Positions 1 through 8,621 of a stretch of 64,000 bases of DNA are shown in pieces. The notes under the pieces are model-generated. The model saw nothing but the letters and a program-made list of their open reading frames with translations. It did not search any database and was not told the DNA's origin. Numbering within the stretch: the first letter of the stretch is position 1; each line of letters opens with the position of its first letter. Source of the stretch: Promethearchaeota archaeon (GTDB taxonomy: Archaea; Asgardarchaeota; Lokiarchaeia; Helarchaeales; RDOG01); NCBI GenBank assembly GCA_011365055.1, contig RDOG01000002.1:186001-250000 (forward strand), in the 5' to 3' direction. The position numbers were made by a program, and so were the translations under genes.

Positions 1-254
1 TAATATTCTGCATTCAAAAAAAGAATTTGACTTTAAAGGATTTTAAATCAGAAGCAGAAATTATTATCGCTCGAAATGAAGAAGGATTGTTTCGAGTTAA
101 AGAAATTAACGTTGAATTACAACCTAAAACCAATGATCCCGAAATAATTAGAAGAATTGATCAATGTAAAAAAATTTTTGAGCGGTATTGTACAATTACT
201 GAATCCGTAAGAGCAGGAATTCCGGTCAATTTAAATATTGATATAAAAAAATAA
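1..254 (+). CDS. OsmC-like protein, C-terminal fragment
   Basis: The frame is open to the left edge, so the start lies outside the window. The visible ~83 residues resemble the C-terminal half of OsmC/Ohr-like thiol peroxidase family proteins. They show an alpha helix followed by strands and the typical second-cysteine segment (RYCTITESVRAG, near residue 61 of the visible part), where OsmC proteins carry the resolving or catalytic Cys. The family reduces organic hydroperoxides or acts on other electrophiles. The catalytic N-terminal Cys cannot be seen here. It converges with the DsrE-like gene, only a few bases apart. Family assignment is by eye. Confidence 0.55.
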   Translation, partial: IFCIQKKNLTLKDFKSEAEIIIARNEEGLFRVKEINVELQPKTNDPEIIRRIDQCKKIFERYCTITESVRAGIPVNLNIDIKK

Positions 255-257
255 AAT

Positions 258-605
258 TTAAAAGGTAATTATACTAAATCCTTTGTCAATATATTTACTC
301 ATGCTTGGATGACCCATCAATTCATCACATGTTGGAAATTTTAATTCCTTCACTTTTTCTAATGTTCCCATTTTATTGCTGCACGCCTTACAATAACAGT
401 CAATTAATCCCATATTTTTTAATTTCATATATAAATCAAAGAAAGGATTTTTATCATTTTCGAATTCTCCCGCTAATTTTGTTGCAGAACCTTCAACAAT
501 GACTTTCACATCGTGCCCCTTTTCATTAAGATCTATCGCATTTATGATCACGTGTATAAAACACATTGGATCTCCATTAAAAGCAAATAAAGCAAATTTT
601 CCCAT
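258..605 (-). CDS. DsrE-family small protein
   Basis: A 115-residue soluble protein. It starts with a Rossmann-like strand (KFALFAFNGDPMCFIHVIINAIDL) and then VKVIVEGSATKL, the pattern of DsrE/DsrF-like proteins. The segment CYCKACSNKMGT holds three cysteines where DsrE-like proteins often carry sulfur-relay Cys. The family moves sulfane sulfur or serves as a small redox chaperone; the exact role here is unknown. It is preceded by AGGAGAATG-type sequence and sits just downstream of the acyl-CoA dehydrogenase, pointing the same way. Confidence 0.6.
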   Translation of the reverse strand: MGKFALFAFNGDPMCFIHVIINAIDLNEKGHDVKVIVEGSATKLAGEFENDKNPFFDLYMKLKNMGLIDCYCKACSNKMGTLEKVKELKFPTCDELMGHPSMSKYIDKGFSIITF

Positions 606-646
606 CTTTTCATTCTCCTAATAAAGAATTTTTTTAAAATAAAAAA

Positions 647-1792
647 TCAATGGTTATATATACCTGCTAGAGCATTTTGAGAAATAACAACACGTTGAAT
701 TTGGCTAGTTCCTTCATAGATTTCTAAAACTTTTGCATCTCGTACAAGTTTTTCAACAGGATTTGTTCTTAAATATCCACGACCACCCCATATTTGAAGA
801 CAATCGAGGGCAGAACGCATCGCTACTTCACTAGAATACACTTTTGCACAACTTGATAATGTAGTATTAGGAGTTCCTTGATCAATTAACCAAGCGGACT
901 TGTAAGTTAGTCCTCTGGATGCTTCAATCCCAACGACCATGTTGGCAATCAATTCTTGAACCATTTGAAATTTATCTAAGGTAACAGTAAATGCTTCTCT
1001 TTTCTTGGCATATTCAGTTGCAAGATCTAATGCTCTTCTCGTTAAACCAATTGCAAAAGCTCCAATGGCAGGACGGGATGCATTAAAAGTCCCCATTGCT
1101 ATGTCAAATCCCTTTCCTTCTTCACTTAATAAATTTTCTTTTGGGATTCTGGCATTTTTAAAGAAAACTGCACATGTAGGTGATTCTCTAAGCCCTAATT
1201 TTTTAACAGGTGGACCCGCTTTTACGCCAGAGGTCTCTTTAGGAACGATAAAAGCACTTAATTCCTTTCTTTTTTCTCCCGTTTTAGCAAATACTACAAA
1301 TAGATCTGCCACGCTTGCATTTGTGATCCAGAATTTATTTCCATCAATTACATATTCATCTCCTTCTTTCCAAGCTTTACATTGAATCCCCGCAACATCG
1401 GAACCCACAACTGTTTCAGAACATGCAAATGAAACAAATGACAGTTTTTGAGTTAATGGACTCAGAAATTTTTGTTTTTGTTCTTCTGTACCCGCCAATA
1501 AAATGGGTTCAAACCCTAAAGAATTAACATTCATGGAGGTGGCTACTCCAGCACCACCATAAGCTATTTCTTCTGTAATTATTACTTCATCTAATAGGTT
1601 TAGTCCTCGACCACCATATTTTTTTGGGATTCTAACATTCATAAAACCTTTTTGAAATGCTTTCTTCATAATATCCCAAGGAAATTCATCTTTTTCATCA
1701 AATTCGCCTACTTTTGGAACTATTTCTTTTAAAGTGAATTCCCTCACTTCTTTTCTTAATTTTTCCTGTTCTTTACTAAAATTAAAATCCAT
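647..1792 (-). CDS. acyl-CoA dehydrogenase
   Basis: A full-length (~381 residues) FAD-dependent acyl-CoA dehydrogenase, which introduces the alpha-beta double bond in beta-oxidation. The N-terminal helical domain is followed by the FAD-binding strands with CSETVVGSDVAG and WITNAS. The C-terminal helical domain has the flavin-contacting QIWGGRGY and ends with KVLEIYEGTSQIQR, where the Glu of YEGTS is the usual catalytic base position. I prefer the ATG at 1792 over the upstream GTG at 1801 because MDF + EQ..LR is the family's normal N-terminus. It is directly downstream of a pyridine-nucleotide oxidoreductase gene. In this genome it plausibly acts on acyl-CoAs derived from alkanes. Confidence 0.93.
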   Translation of the reverse strand: MDFNFSKEQEKLRKEVREFTLKEIVPKVGEFDEKDEFPWDIMKKAFQKGFMNVRIPKKYGGRGLNLLDEVIITEEIAYGGAGVATSMNVNSLGFEPILLAGTEEQKQKFLSPLTQKLSFVSFACSETVVGSDVAGIQCKAWKEGDEYVIDGNKFWITNASVADLFVVFAKTGEKRKELSAFIVPKETSGVKAGPPVKKLGLRESPTCAVFFKNARIPKENLLSEEGKGFDIAMGTFNASRPAIGAFAIGLTRRALDLATEYAKKREAFTVTLDKFQMVQELIANMVVGIEASRGLTYKSAWLIDQGTPNTTLSSCAKVYSSEVAMRSALDCLQIWGGRGYLRTNPVEKLVRDAKVLEIYEGTSQIQRVVISQNALAGIYNH

Positions 1793-1802
1793 ATCATTCA
1801 CA

Positions 1803-3035
1803 TCACGTAAAATCTTTTAAATTGAAATCAGGTTTCAATAATTTATCTTTAAATTTCTCTACATTAATTCTTTTTTTCACGATTTTTTGTATATCAAAAA
1901 GATTCGTTTTAACCCCTAACCAAATTGCCCCTATAACTTGATTATCTTGAATCACGACCTTTTTGTAGATTCCTTTTTCTATATCAATAAATCTTTTTTC
2001 TTCAACATTATCAGGTAATTTTTCAAAATAAACAGTGCCAATTGAAGTTAAATCAATTCCGGCAACTTTTAATGTATTTGAAGGTATTATCTTTCCACAA
2101 GGAATTTTTTCATCAAGATTTATCATGTTTTTTGCAGCTACATTAGCTTGAGCAAATGCTGCAGGTATAATTCCCCAACATTGGTTATCCATTTCAGTAA
2201 CATCTCCAGCAGCCCAAATATCAACTTTATTTGTTTCCATATATTCGTTCACTATAATACCTCTATTGAATTCGATATCAGATTGTTTTGCAATGTCTAT
2301 ATTAGGACGGACCCCGGCTGAGATGACTATTAAGTCGGCAATTGTAGCCCTTCCATCTTTAATCTTTATTGTAAGTAAATTTTTTTCTTTTTCTTCAATC
2401 GACTCCGTTGTAGCACCTAGTATAATCCTCATTCCGCGGTCTTCTATAATTTTTTTTAGAACCTCTGCACCCTCTAAATCCAATTGAAGAGGTAATAATC
2501 TAGGAAAATATTCAATAATTGTAACATTAACACCCTTGGTTCTTATTGCATTGGCAATTTCCAAACCTAAAAGACCGCCACCTATTACTACAACTTGCTT
2601 AGAATCCTTAATGACAGTCATTAATATTTTTGCATCATCTAGACTACGTAAAGTCTTAACACGAGGGTGGTCTGTTCCTTTAATGGGTAAAAGGAACGAA
2701 TGGCTTCCTGTAGCAATTAATAAGCGATCATAATTTGTTGATTCGCCATCGGAAAAGTAAATTTTTTTATTATTATCGTCAATTTTTGTAACTTTTTTTC
2801 CTAAACTTATTAATATATTTTGCTCATCAAACCATGTTTTGGTTTTCAGAAAAAGTTCTTCCTGATTAAATTCTTCTGCGATGTATTGAGGTAATTTTGG
2901 TCTACTATATGTTAAATACTCTTCTTCAGTATAAATTTCTATAACACTATCAGTTGAAGCTTCTCTCCTAATCGTCTCGGCAGCATGTAATCCAGCAACC
3001 CCATTTCCAATTATAACGTATTTAAATAATTTCAC
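1803..3035 (-). CDS. FAD/NAD(P)-dependent oxidoreductase (NADH oxidase / rubredoxin reductase type)
   Basis: 410 residues with two Rossmann dinucleotide folds. The FAD motif GNGVAGLHAAE is at the N-terminus, and the NAD motif VVIGGGLLGLEIA is near residue 150. A third motif, WAAGDVTE, carries the Asp contacting FAD ribityl. The layout matches the NirB-N/NADH oxidase/rubredoxin:NAD reductase family. There is no conserved redox Cys after the FAD motif (the YSRPKLPQYIAEE region lacks it), so a CoA-disulfide reductase role is unlikely. GTG start. It lies between the flavodiiron protein and acyl-CoA dehydrogenase genes, all minus strand, which suggests it feeds electrons to rubredoxin and the flavodiiron protein. 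The electron acceptor is inferred. Confidence 0.82.
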   Translation of the reverse strand: MKLFKYVIIGNGVAGLHAAETIRREASTDSVIEIYTEEEYLTYSRPKLPQYIAEEFNQEELFLKTKTWFDEQNILISLGKKVTKIDDNNKKIYFSDGESTNYDRLLIATGSHSFLLPIKGTDHPRVKTLRSLDDAKILMTVIKDSKQVVVIGGGLLGLEIANAIRTKGVNVTIIEYFPRLLPLQLDLEGAEVLKKIIEDRGMRIILGATTESIEEKEKNLLTIKIKDGRATIADLIVISAGVRPNIDIAKQSDIEFNRGIIVNEYMETNKVDIWAAGDVTEMDNQCWGIIPAAFAQANVAAKNMINLDEKIPCGKIIPSNTLKVAGIDLTSIGTVYFEKLPDNVEEKRFIDIEKGIYKKVVIQDNQVIGAIWLGVKTNLFDIQKIVKKRINVEKFKDKLLKPDFNLKDFT

Positions 3036-3049
3036 CCTCTTTTAAAAAA

Positions 3050-4237
3050 TTAAGATTTTATTTTTTTTGCAAATTCTTTCCCGAATTCCCTGAATTTTTC
3101 CAATTCTTCAGGATCTGGAACGAAGTTTGTCGTTATTGGATCCAAAATTTCCGGAATTCGTGCCTCTTTCAAATTTGCAGTCATTTGATCCATCGTGTTT
3201 TTTGCATTCCAACCATAACTTCCGAAAACTCCAACTATTTTTGTTGGTGGTCTTAATCCTTTAAAATATGTTAAAAAACCACCTACTGTTGGAAACATTC
3301 CATTATTTATGGTCGGAGAACCGATAAGAATTCCTCTTGCATCTAGCGTTTCAGTTATGATATCACTTAAGTCTGAATTAGTAATTCTAAACATTTTTAC
3401 TAGAACGGATTCATCTTGAATACCTTTTAACATTGCACTCGCCATTAATTCTGTAGAATGCCACATCGTATCATATATGATTAATACTTTCTCTATTGTT
3501 TCACCATTGGACCAACTCACGTAATGTTTCAAAATTTCACTAATATGATCTTTCCAAACTACACCATGTGAGGGACAAATCATATCTATCTGCAATTTTA
3601 ACTCTTCAGTGACTGTTTTGAGTACTTTCTTAATGATTCCAGATAAATGCATTACAATATTTGCGTAATACTTTTTAGCTTCTTCTAAAATTTCGGTTAA
3701 ATCATTTTCATAATCAAATCTTTTTGACGTGGCAATATGTTGACCAAATGCATCATTAGAAAAAAGAATATTATTAGGAGAACAATAAGTTACCATTGAA
3801 TCAGGCCAATGAACCATAGGAATTTCAACAAAGGTTAGCGTTTTTTTTCCTAACGAAATAGTATCACTTGTAGAAACAGCCTTTATATCCCAATTTTTCT
3901 TATAATATCTTAAAAACATATCCTTGCCACGTTTAGACGTTACAATTTGAGCATTGGGATAAATATCTTTTAATACTGGAAGCGTTCCTGAATGATCTCC
4001 TTCCAAATGATTTGAGATTAAATAATCTATTTTTCGATCACCAATAGCTTCTTTTATGTTTGCAAGAAATTCTTCAACAAATGGAGCTTTTACATTATCA
4101 ATTAAAGCAACTTTTTCATCAACTACTATATACGAGTTATATGTTGATCCACGATGTGTTGAATAACCATGAAAATTTCGTAAATCCCAATCAATTATAC
4201 CGACATAATATATATTTTTCATCAATTCAAGTTTCAA
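3050..4237 (-). CDS. flavodiiron protein (FprA-like oxygen reductase)
   Basis: About 395 residues. The N-terminal metallo-beta-lactamase-like domain has the di-iron ligands in HLEGDHSG and HWPDSM, a bridging Asp in NDAFGQH and a His in CPSHG. The C-terminal flavodoxin domain begins at VLIIYDTMWHSTE, an FMN phosphate loop. These enzymes reduce O2 to water using F420H2 or rubredoxin. Upstream lies GGAGGG. The TTG at 4237 has a 9-10 base SD spacing, the upstream TTG (4246) is too close and the downstream ATG (4222) is too far, so I chose 4237. It stands just downstream of rubrerythrin and a rubredoxin-like gene, forming an oxygen-defence unit. Confidence 0.9.
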   Translation of the reverse strand: MKLELMKNIYYVGIIDWDLRNFHGYSTHRGSTYNSYIVVDEKVALIDNVKAPFVEEFLANIKEAIGDRKIDYLISNHLEGDHSGTLPVLKDIYPNAQIVTSKRGKDMFLRYYKKNWDIKAVSTSDTISLGKKTLTFVEIPMVHWPDSMVTYCSPNNILFSNDAFGQHIATSKRFDYENDLTEILEEAKKYYANIVMHLSGIIKKVLKTVTEELKLQIDMICPSHGVVWKDHISEILKHYVSWSNGETIEKVLIIYDTMWHSTELMASAMLKGIQDESVLVKMFRITNSDLSDIITETLDARGILIGSPTINNGMFPTVGGFLTYFKGLRPPTKIVGVFGSYGWNAKNTMDQMTANLKEARIPEILDPITTNFVPDPEELEKFREFGKEFAKKIKS

Positions 4238-4283
4238 ATTTATCAACCCTCCAAATTATTAAAAAAATAGATAGAATAAATTA

Positions 4284-4457
4284 TTATAGAAGACGAGGAT
4301 CTAAGTGCTCTTTTCCATCGCCATGATCGCATTCAGGAATGTAACAAGTTACATCACTGAATGTACATTTTTGTTTACAACTTGGACATGTAGAATCTGC
4401 AGGTGGTGCTTTATCTTGTAAAGTATATCCACATTTATTACATTTAAACCAAGGCAT
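4284..4457 (-). CDS. small rubredoxin-like metal protein
   Basis: 57 residues starting MPWFKCNKCGY. It has a CxxC pair near residues 6-9, a second CxxC at CPSCKQKC, then two further Cys (TCYIPEC) and two His. The first two pairs fit a rubredoxin or zinc-ribbon knuckle. An in-frame extension to 4562 overlaps the rubrerythrin C-terminus and is not believable. The protein most likely carries one Fe (or Zn) and acts with the neighbouring rubrerythrin and flavodiiron protein. Whether it is an electron carrier or structural is not shown by the sequence. Confidence 0.7.
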   Translation of the reverse strand: MPWFKCNKCGYTLQDKAPPADSTCPSCKQKCTFSDVTCYIPECDHGDGKEHLDPRLL

Positions 4458-4467
4458 ATTATCATCT

Positions 4468-4968
4468 CTAAAATTTAATGAATAATTCCTTTTTTGCTTT
4501 ACAAACGGGGCAATTATCAGGAGGCTCAGGTTCCATGGTGAATCCACAGACAGGACATACATAAAAGTCTTTATTATTTATATCTTTTTTGGTTTTTACT
4601 GCGTTAATAGCTTTCTCATATAATACTTCATGTCCTTTTTCTGCTTCTAAAGCAAAGGAAGTGGTTCTTTCTCCTTGTTTATGTCCTTCTTTTTTCGCTT
4701 GATCAATCATTGGTGGATACATTTGCAATATTTCATAATGTTCCCCGTTTTTAGCATCTTCTAAATTTTCTAACGTGCTGTGAATTTTACCCATAGCACG
4801 AAGATGAGCATGAGCATGAATAGTTTCAGCTTCAGCAATTGCTCTAAACATTTTCCCTACATTAGGAAATCCATCTTTTTCAGCTTGTTTAGCGTATGCA
4901 AGATATTTTCTATTCGCTTGAGACTCCCCTGCAAATGCAGTTTCTAAATTTTCTTGTGTATCTGGCAT
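4468..4968 (-). CDS. rubrerythrin
   Basis: 166 residues. The four-helix ferritin-like domain carries the paired Glu/His motifs of rubrerythrins (AFAGESQANRKY, AEAETIHAHAH, ALEAEKGHEVLY). A C-terminal rubredoxin-like domain has CPVC at about residue 140 and CPVC again near the end. The family reduces hydrogen peroxide with electrons from rubredoxin. The ATG at 4968 is favoured over the TTG at 4974 because GGTGA sits 7 bases upstream. It is the first gene of a rubrerythrin, rubredoxin-like, flavodiiron run. Confidence 0.93.
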   Translation of the reverse strand: MPDTQENLETAFAGESQANRKYLAYAKQAEKDGFPNVGKMFRAIAEAETIHAHAHLRAMGKIHSTLENLEDAKNGEHYEILQMYPPMIDQAKKEGHKQGERTTSFALEAEKGHEVLYEKAINAVKTKKDINNKDFYVCPVCGFTMEPEPPDNCPVCKAKKELFIKF

Positions 4969-5071
4969 TTTCAATTCACCTTAAAGGTAGTTATTAAGAT
5001 CTGAATAAGACTAAAATTTAAAGCTATGTCATTTTAAAAAAAGAAAAAAAAGGAGAAAGGAGAAAAAAAAA

Positions 5072-5374
5072 TTATTTTATTTCCAGTTTTACAGCATCTT
5101 CAAAGAGATCTTTATAAGGTACCGTGATTGTTAATAGTCCATCTTCATAAATTGCTTCTGCTTTATCAGGTTTTACAGGACAACATAAAGAATATGTTGA
5201 AATAAATTCAACACCATCTTTTCCTTTGGCTGAAATTAAAAAACCGTTTTCCACCATTCTAATGTTTATTGATTCTCTTTTAACCCCCGGAAGTTCTATT
5301 TCAATTTTCATATGTTCATTATTCTCATCGGGATAGGCACAAACATTTGGAGAAACTTTAAGATCTATTGCCAT
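5072..5374 (-). CDS. Hsp20/alpha-crystallin small heat shock protein
   Basis: About 100 residues, mostly one alpha-crystallin domain: KIEIELPGVKRESINIRM, then GFLISAKG, and the C-terminal DGLLTITVPY. A consensus GGAGG lies 6 bases before the ATG at 5374, so the longer reading to 5410 is rejected. Members form oligomers that hold unfolded proteins. It is short and lacks the usual C-terminal IxI tail, although LEIK is close. Next to redox-stress genes, so a stress role is natural. Confidence 0.85.
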   Translation of the reverse strand: MAIDLKVSPNVCAYPDENNEHMKIEIELPGVKRESINIRMVENGFLISAKGKDGVEFISTYSLCCPVKPDKAEAIYEDGLLTITVPYKDLFEDAVKLEIK

Positions 5375-5519
5375 ATTTAACCTCCTAATCAAATCAAAAA
5401 ATAATTTCATGGTCTTCGACCATTTCTTAATAAAGAAAGTATAATAATGGTGTTTTAACTTAATTTGATGTATTTTAAAAAATAGTTAATATAGATTCAA
5501 AAAGTGGGATGTTTGGATT

Positions 5520-6935
5520 TTGTCTCAAGATAGTTCAGATTTAGATATGTTTTTCAAGCCAAAAAGTGTAGCTATTATTGGAGTTTCGCGGGAAACGAGG
5601 AAATTTGGGCACGTAATTTTCCAAAATTTTTTGGAATCTAATATAAATGCTAAAATTTTTCCAATAAATCCTCAAGTCGATAAAATTATGGGTTATAAAT
5701 GTTATAAATCTATTATTGATGTTCCTGATGAGGTAGATTTAGTAGTTAATGCTTTATCCAGGAAATTTGCCATTCAAATAATGAAAGAATGTGCTCAAAA
5801 AGGTGTTAGGGGCGTGATCATAATTGCAGGAGGATTTTCAGAAACAGGACAAGAAGGTAAAAACATTGAAAGCGAAGTTTTAAAAATTGCAAAAGAAAAT
5901 AATATTAGGATAATAGGACCAAATGTTATTGGAATATATGATCCTTATTCGGGTGTTGATACCTTGTTTTTGCCACGTTATAGAGTTTTGAGACCAAGAA
6001 GAGGGAAGATAGGTTTTATAAGTCAATCAGGTGCTTTCGGTTCCGCTCTTTTAGATTTTGCAGCATCGAATGGAGTTGGAATTTCAAAATTTTGTAGTAT
6101 AGGAAATGCAATCGATGTGGATGCAATTGATCTTTTGGAATATTTAGAACGAGATCCAAATACAAATTGTATAATGTTGTACATGGAAGGGATAAAAACA
6201 AAAGATGCGAAAGAATTTCAGCAAGTCATTCAAAGAATATCCGTTAAAAAACCTCTTGTTCTTTTAAAAGGAGGAATAACAGAACAAGGTCAAAAGGCAG
6301 CAGCTTCCCATACTGGAAGTATAGCATCTCAAATTGAGGTTTTGCAAGCGCTTTTTAGACAAGCGGGAGTAATTGTTGCTGAAGATGCATTGCAATTATT
6401 TGATATGGGGCGAATTTTATCTACAAGTTACCTGCCAGATGGTGGAGGGATAGCCATCATCACAAATGCAGGAGGATTTGGAGTTTTAACTACCGATTAT
6501 TTGATAAAAAAAGGATACCATTTAGCTTCTTTGAAAAATGAGACAATTAAAGATCTTCAAGAGAAAATGCCTCCTGAAGTCATAATTTCAAATCCAACTG
6601 ATTTAGTAGGTAATGCAGACACAGAGAGATATAAAATAGCATTACATAAAATTTTAGAAGATCCAAATGTTCATATCGTGATTTTAATAATATTGCTCTC
6701 AGTATCTTATGTAGAAAGTGATATTATCGATGTAATTAATGATGCTCGACTGACTTATAGGAAGCCGATTTTAGTCACGACTATTGGGGGCGATTTTACG
6801 CAAATGATGGTCCGCATGATGGAAGAAAATAACGTTCCTACCTTCCCTGATCCGAAAAGAACAGTTGATGCAGTGAAAGCTTTGCTTGATTATTCCAAAC
6901 ATTGTACTTATCACGAATGTGAGCTAGATTTTTGA
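5520..6935 (+). CDS. acyl-CoA synthetase (ADP-forming), alpha domain
   Basis: 471 residues. An N-terminal CoA-binding Rossmann domain (SVAIIGVSRE, then GVRGVIIIAGGFSETG) is followed by two ligase-CoA domains. The phosphohistidine motif AAASHTGSIA (His near residue 264) and SQSGAFGSALLDF are clear. This is the alpha part of NDP-forming acetyl/acyl-CoA synthetases, which convert acyl-CoA + ADP + Pi to acid + CoA + ATP. The ATP-grasp beta domain is neither fused nor adjacent, so it must be encoded elsewhere. TTG start; an in-frame ATG at residue 10 is the alternative. It is followed 15 bases later by a CCG-domain Fe-S protein, probably an operon. Confidence 0.9.
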   Translation: MSQDSSDLDMFFKPKSVAIIGVSRETRKFGHVIFQNFLESNINAKIFPINPQVDKIMGYKCYKSIIDVPDEVDLVVNALSRKFAIQIMKECAQKGVRGVIIIAGGFSETGQEGKNIESEVLKIAKENNIRIIGPNVIGIYDPYSGVDTLFLPRYRVLRPRRGKIGFISQSGAFGSALLDFAASNGVGISKFCSIGNAIDVDAIDLLEYLERDPNTNCIMLYMEGIKTKDAKEFQQVIQRISVKKPLVLLKGGITEQGQKAAASHTGSIASQIEVLQALFRQAGVIVAEDALQLFDMGRILSTSYLPDGGGIAIITNAGGFGVLTTDYLIKKGYHLASLKNETIKDLQEKMPPEVIISNPTDLVGNADTERYKIALHKILEDPNVHIVILIILLSVSYVESDIIDVINDARLTYRKPILVTTIGGDFTQMMVRMMEENNVPTFPDPKRTVDAVKALLDYSKHCTYHECELDF

Positions 6936-6950
6936 ATTTAGAGAGGAAGA

Positions 6951-7982
6951 ATGATGGATCCCCAATCAAAAGATGTAAAAGACGTTAATTATAAAAATTA
7001 TAAAAAAATAAAAGATCGAGAGATTTGTCCGACAAAAGAAGTTGATGAAAAGCACTTCATTGAACCAGATCTTGCTTGGTTACTACATTTATTTCCACAT
7101 TTATTTAAAAGAGATGAAAAAACCTTTAAGGAAGTCTTTAATTGCGTTCATTGTAATGCTTGCCATACGTCAAATAGTAGGTATTATCTCAAACGGAAAC
7201 TCCAAGATTCAGGACTTATGGCCAAGGATACAGAATTAATGATTGAATCGTTTAAAAAATTCGGGACTCCCTTTTTTACAAACGAATATAAATTTAAAAT
7301 TCCTGAAACCGTTCCAAAAAAAAGTGATAAATTAGTTTTTATGGGGTGTTTAAGTTATATCAAAATACCAAGATATACACTCAACGCAATTAATTACCTG
7401 TTAAATAAAAAAATTCACTTTACAATACTAGATCAAGAAATCTGCTGTGGAATTCCACTTTTAGACTCAGGAGAATTCGGAATTCTTAAGGATTTAATTG
7501 AAAAGAATATCAAGATTTTTAATTCTGGAGGTTTTAAGGAAATCATATGTGTTTGTCCTGCTTGTTATGACGTTTTTAATAACAAAGATATATACAAGAA
7601 TCGAATTAAACCAAAAGTAGTGTTTATCTCGGATTATCTTCAGCCATTAAAAGATAAAAGAGATGAATCTATAAGCATTCAACATCTTTGTCAATTGAAT
7701 TATAGAGGAAGAGAGGACGTTTGTAAGTTTGTTGATAATGTATTAATAGAAAGCGGTTTTAAAATGATGACTAATGAAAAGCATTGGTGTTGTGGAGGAG
7801 GTATGGGTGTTATGCATATCTGGGATAACATTGAAAAAATTGCCAGAATTCGTGCAAATGATTTTCATGGCGATATACTTACAACCTATTGTCCAAGTTG
7901 TTATCATGTCTTGAAACTATTTTGTAGGAGAGAAAAAATTAAGCCAAAACTTATTGACACCTTTGAATTGCTAACTGAATGA
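6951..7982 (+). CDS. CCG-domain Fe-S oxidoreductase (HdrB/HdrD/GlpC-like)
   Basis: 343 residues. The N-terminus holds a CxxCxxC cluster (CVHCNAC, near residue 65). Two cysteine-rich CCG domains follow: the first with MGCLSY, ICCGIP and CPACY, the second with HWCCGGGMG and CPSCYHV. Twin CCG domains bind the noncubane [4Fe-4S] clusters that reduce disulfides in heterodisulfide reductase, or act as electron-transfer modules in lactate, glycerol-3-phosphate and FAD oxidases. Only part of a standard ferredoxin motif is visible before the first CCG. GAGGAAG precedes the start. The immediate upstream partner is an acyl-CoA synthetase domain, so it may couple acyl-CoA metabolism to electron transfer. 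The partner is inferred. Confidence 0.85.
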   Translation: MMDPQSKDVKDVNYKNYKKIKDREICPTKEVDEKHFIEPDLAWLLHLFPHLFKRDEKTFKEVFNCVHCNACHTSNSRYYLKRKLQDSGLMAKDTELMIESFKKFGTPFFTNEYKFKIPETVPKKSDKLVFMGCLSYIKIPRYTLNAINYLLNKKIHFTILDQEICCGIPLLDSGEFGILKDLIEKNIKIFNSGGFKEIICVCPACYDVFNNKDIYKNRIKPKVVFISDYLQPLKDKRDESISIQHLCQLNYRGREDVCKFVDNVLIESGFKMMTNEKHWCCGGGMGVMHIWDNIEKIARIRANDFHGDILTTYCPSCYHVLKLFCRREKIKPKLIDTFELLTE

Positions 7983-8129
7983 ATGATCCACATTCAAGAG
8001 AAATACTTTCTAATCAACTATAACCTTAAAAATCAGTCTTTTTTTATAAAGTATAAAAATAAAATTAAAAAAAACATTCTTTTCTAATTTTCAGATAAGA
8101 ATAAAAATAAATAAAAAGGATGGGATAAT

Positions 8130-8609
8130 TTGACACATACTGCATTACATATGCCTCAAGAATATTTAGATTTGTTGAATAAAGCAGTTTCGAGAGAAAT
8201 CTCGGTATCAATCCAATACATGTTACAACATAGTAAGCTTGATGGTACATTAAAGAAAAGACTTTCAGAAGCTAATATTTTAAATGACGAAACTACGTTT
8301 GATGTCCTTGGGAAATTGTTTGAAGAAATTGCTATCACTGAAATGGAACATGCGGAAGAAATCGCAGAACGAGTTTTTATTCTAGGTGGTGAAGCTACAA
8401 CAAAACCAGATCCAAAACCCGTAGTGGGTAATTCGATAAAGGAATTTTTGCAACTTGGTGTTAAAGCTGAAGAAGAAGCTTTGACGCTGTATAGACAATT
8501 AATAAACGAAACAATGAAAGTTGGAGATTATACTACAAGGCAATTGTTTATGAAGATATATAAAGAAGAAGAAGAACATTTAATAAAATTTAAGGAGTTT
8601 TTAGGTTAG
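8130..8609 (+). CDS. ferritin-like / bacterioferritin-family protein
   Basis: 159 residues of predicted four-helix bundle. Metal-ligand positions of the ferritin family are visible: Glu in AVSREISVSIQY, EMEHAEE, the third-helix EEEALTLY and EEEEH near the end. Such proteins store iron or detoxify peroxide. TTG start with GGATGGGAT upstream. The next gene is a clear paralogue 12 bases downstream, so the two are probably co-transcribed and may form hetero-oligomers. Confidence 0.85.
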   Translation: MTHTALHMPQEYLDLLNKAVSREISVSIQYMLQHSKLDGTLKKRLSEANILNDETTFDVLGKLFEEIAITEMEHAEEIAERVFILGGEATTKPDPKPVVGNSIKEFLQLGVKAEEEALTLYRQLINETMKVGDYTTRQLFMKIYKEEEEHLIKFKEFLG

Positions 8610-8621
8610 GAGGACTAGAGG

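Noticed and set aside
1504..1516. tRNA-like GGTTCAAACC element
   Set aside because: It lies within the conserved acyl-CoA dehydrogenase gene and has no cloverleaf partners.
4458..4562. N-terminal extension of the rubredoxin-like protein
   Set aside because: It lies inside the rubrerythrin coding region in another frame; the 57-residue form is complete.
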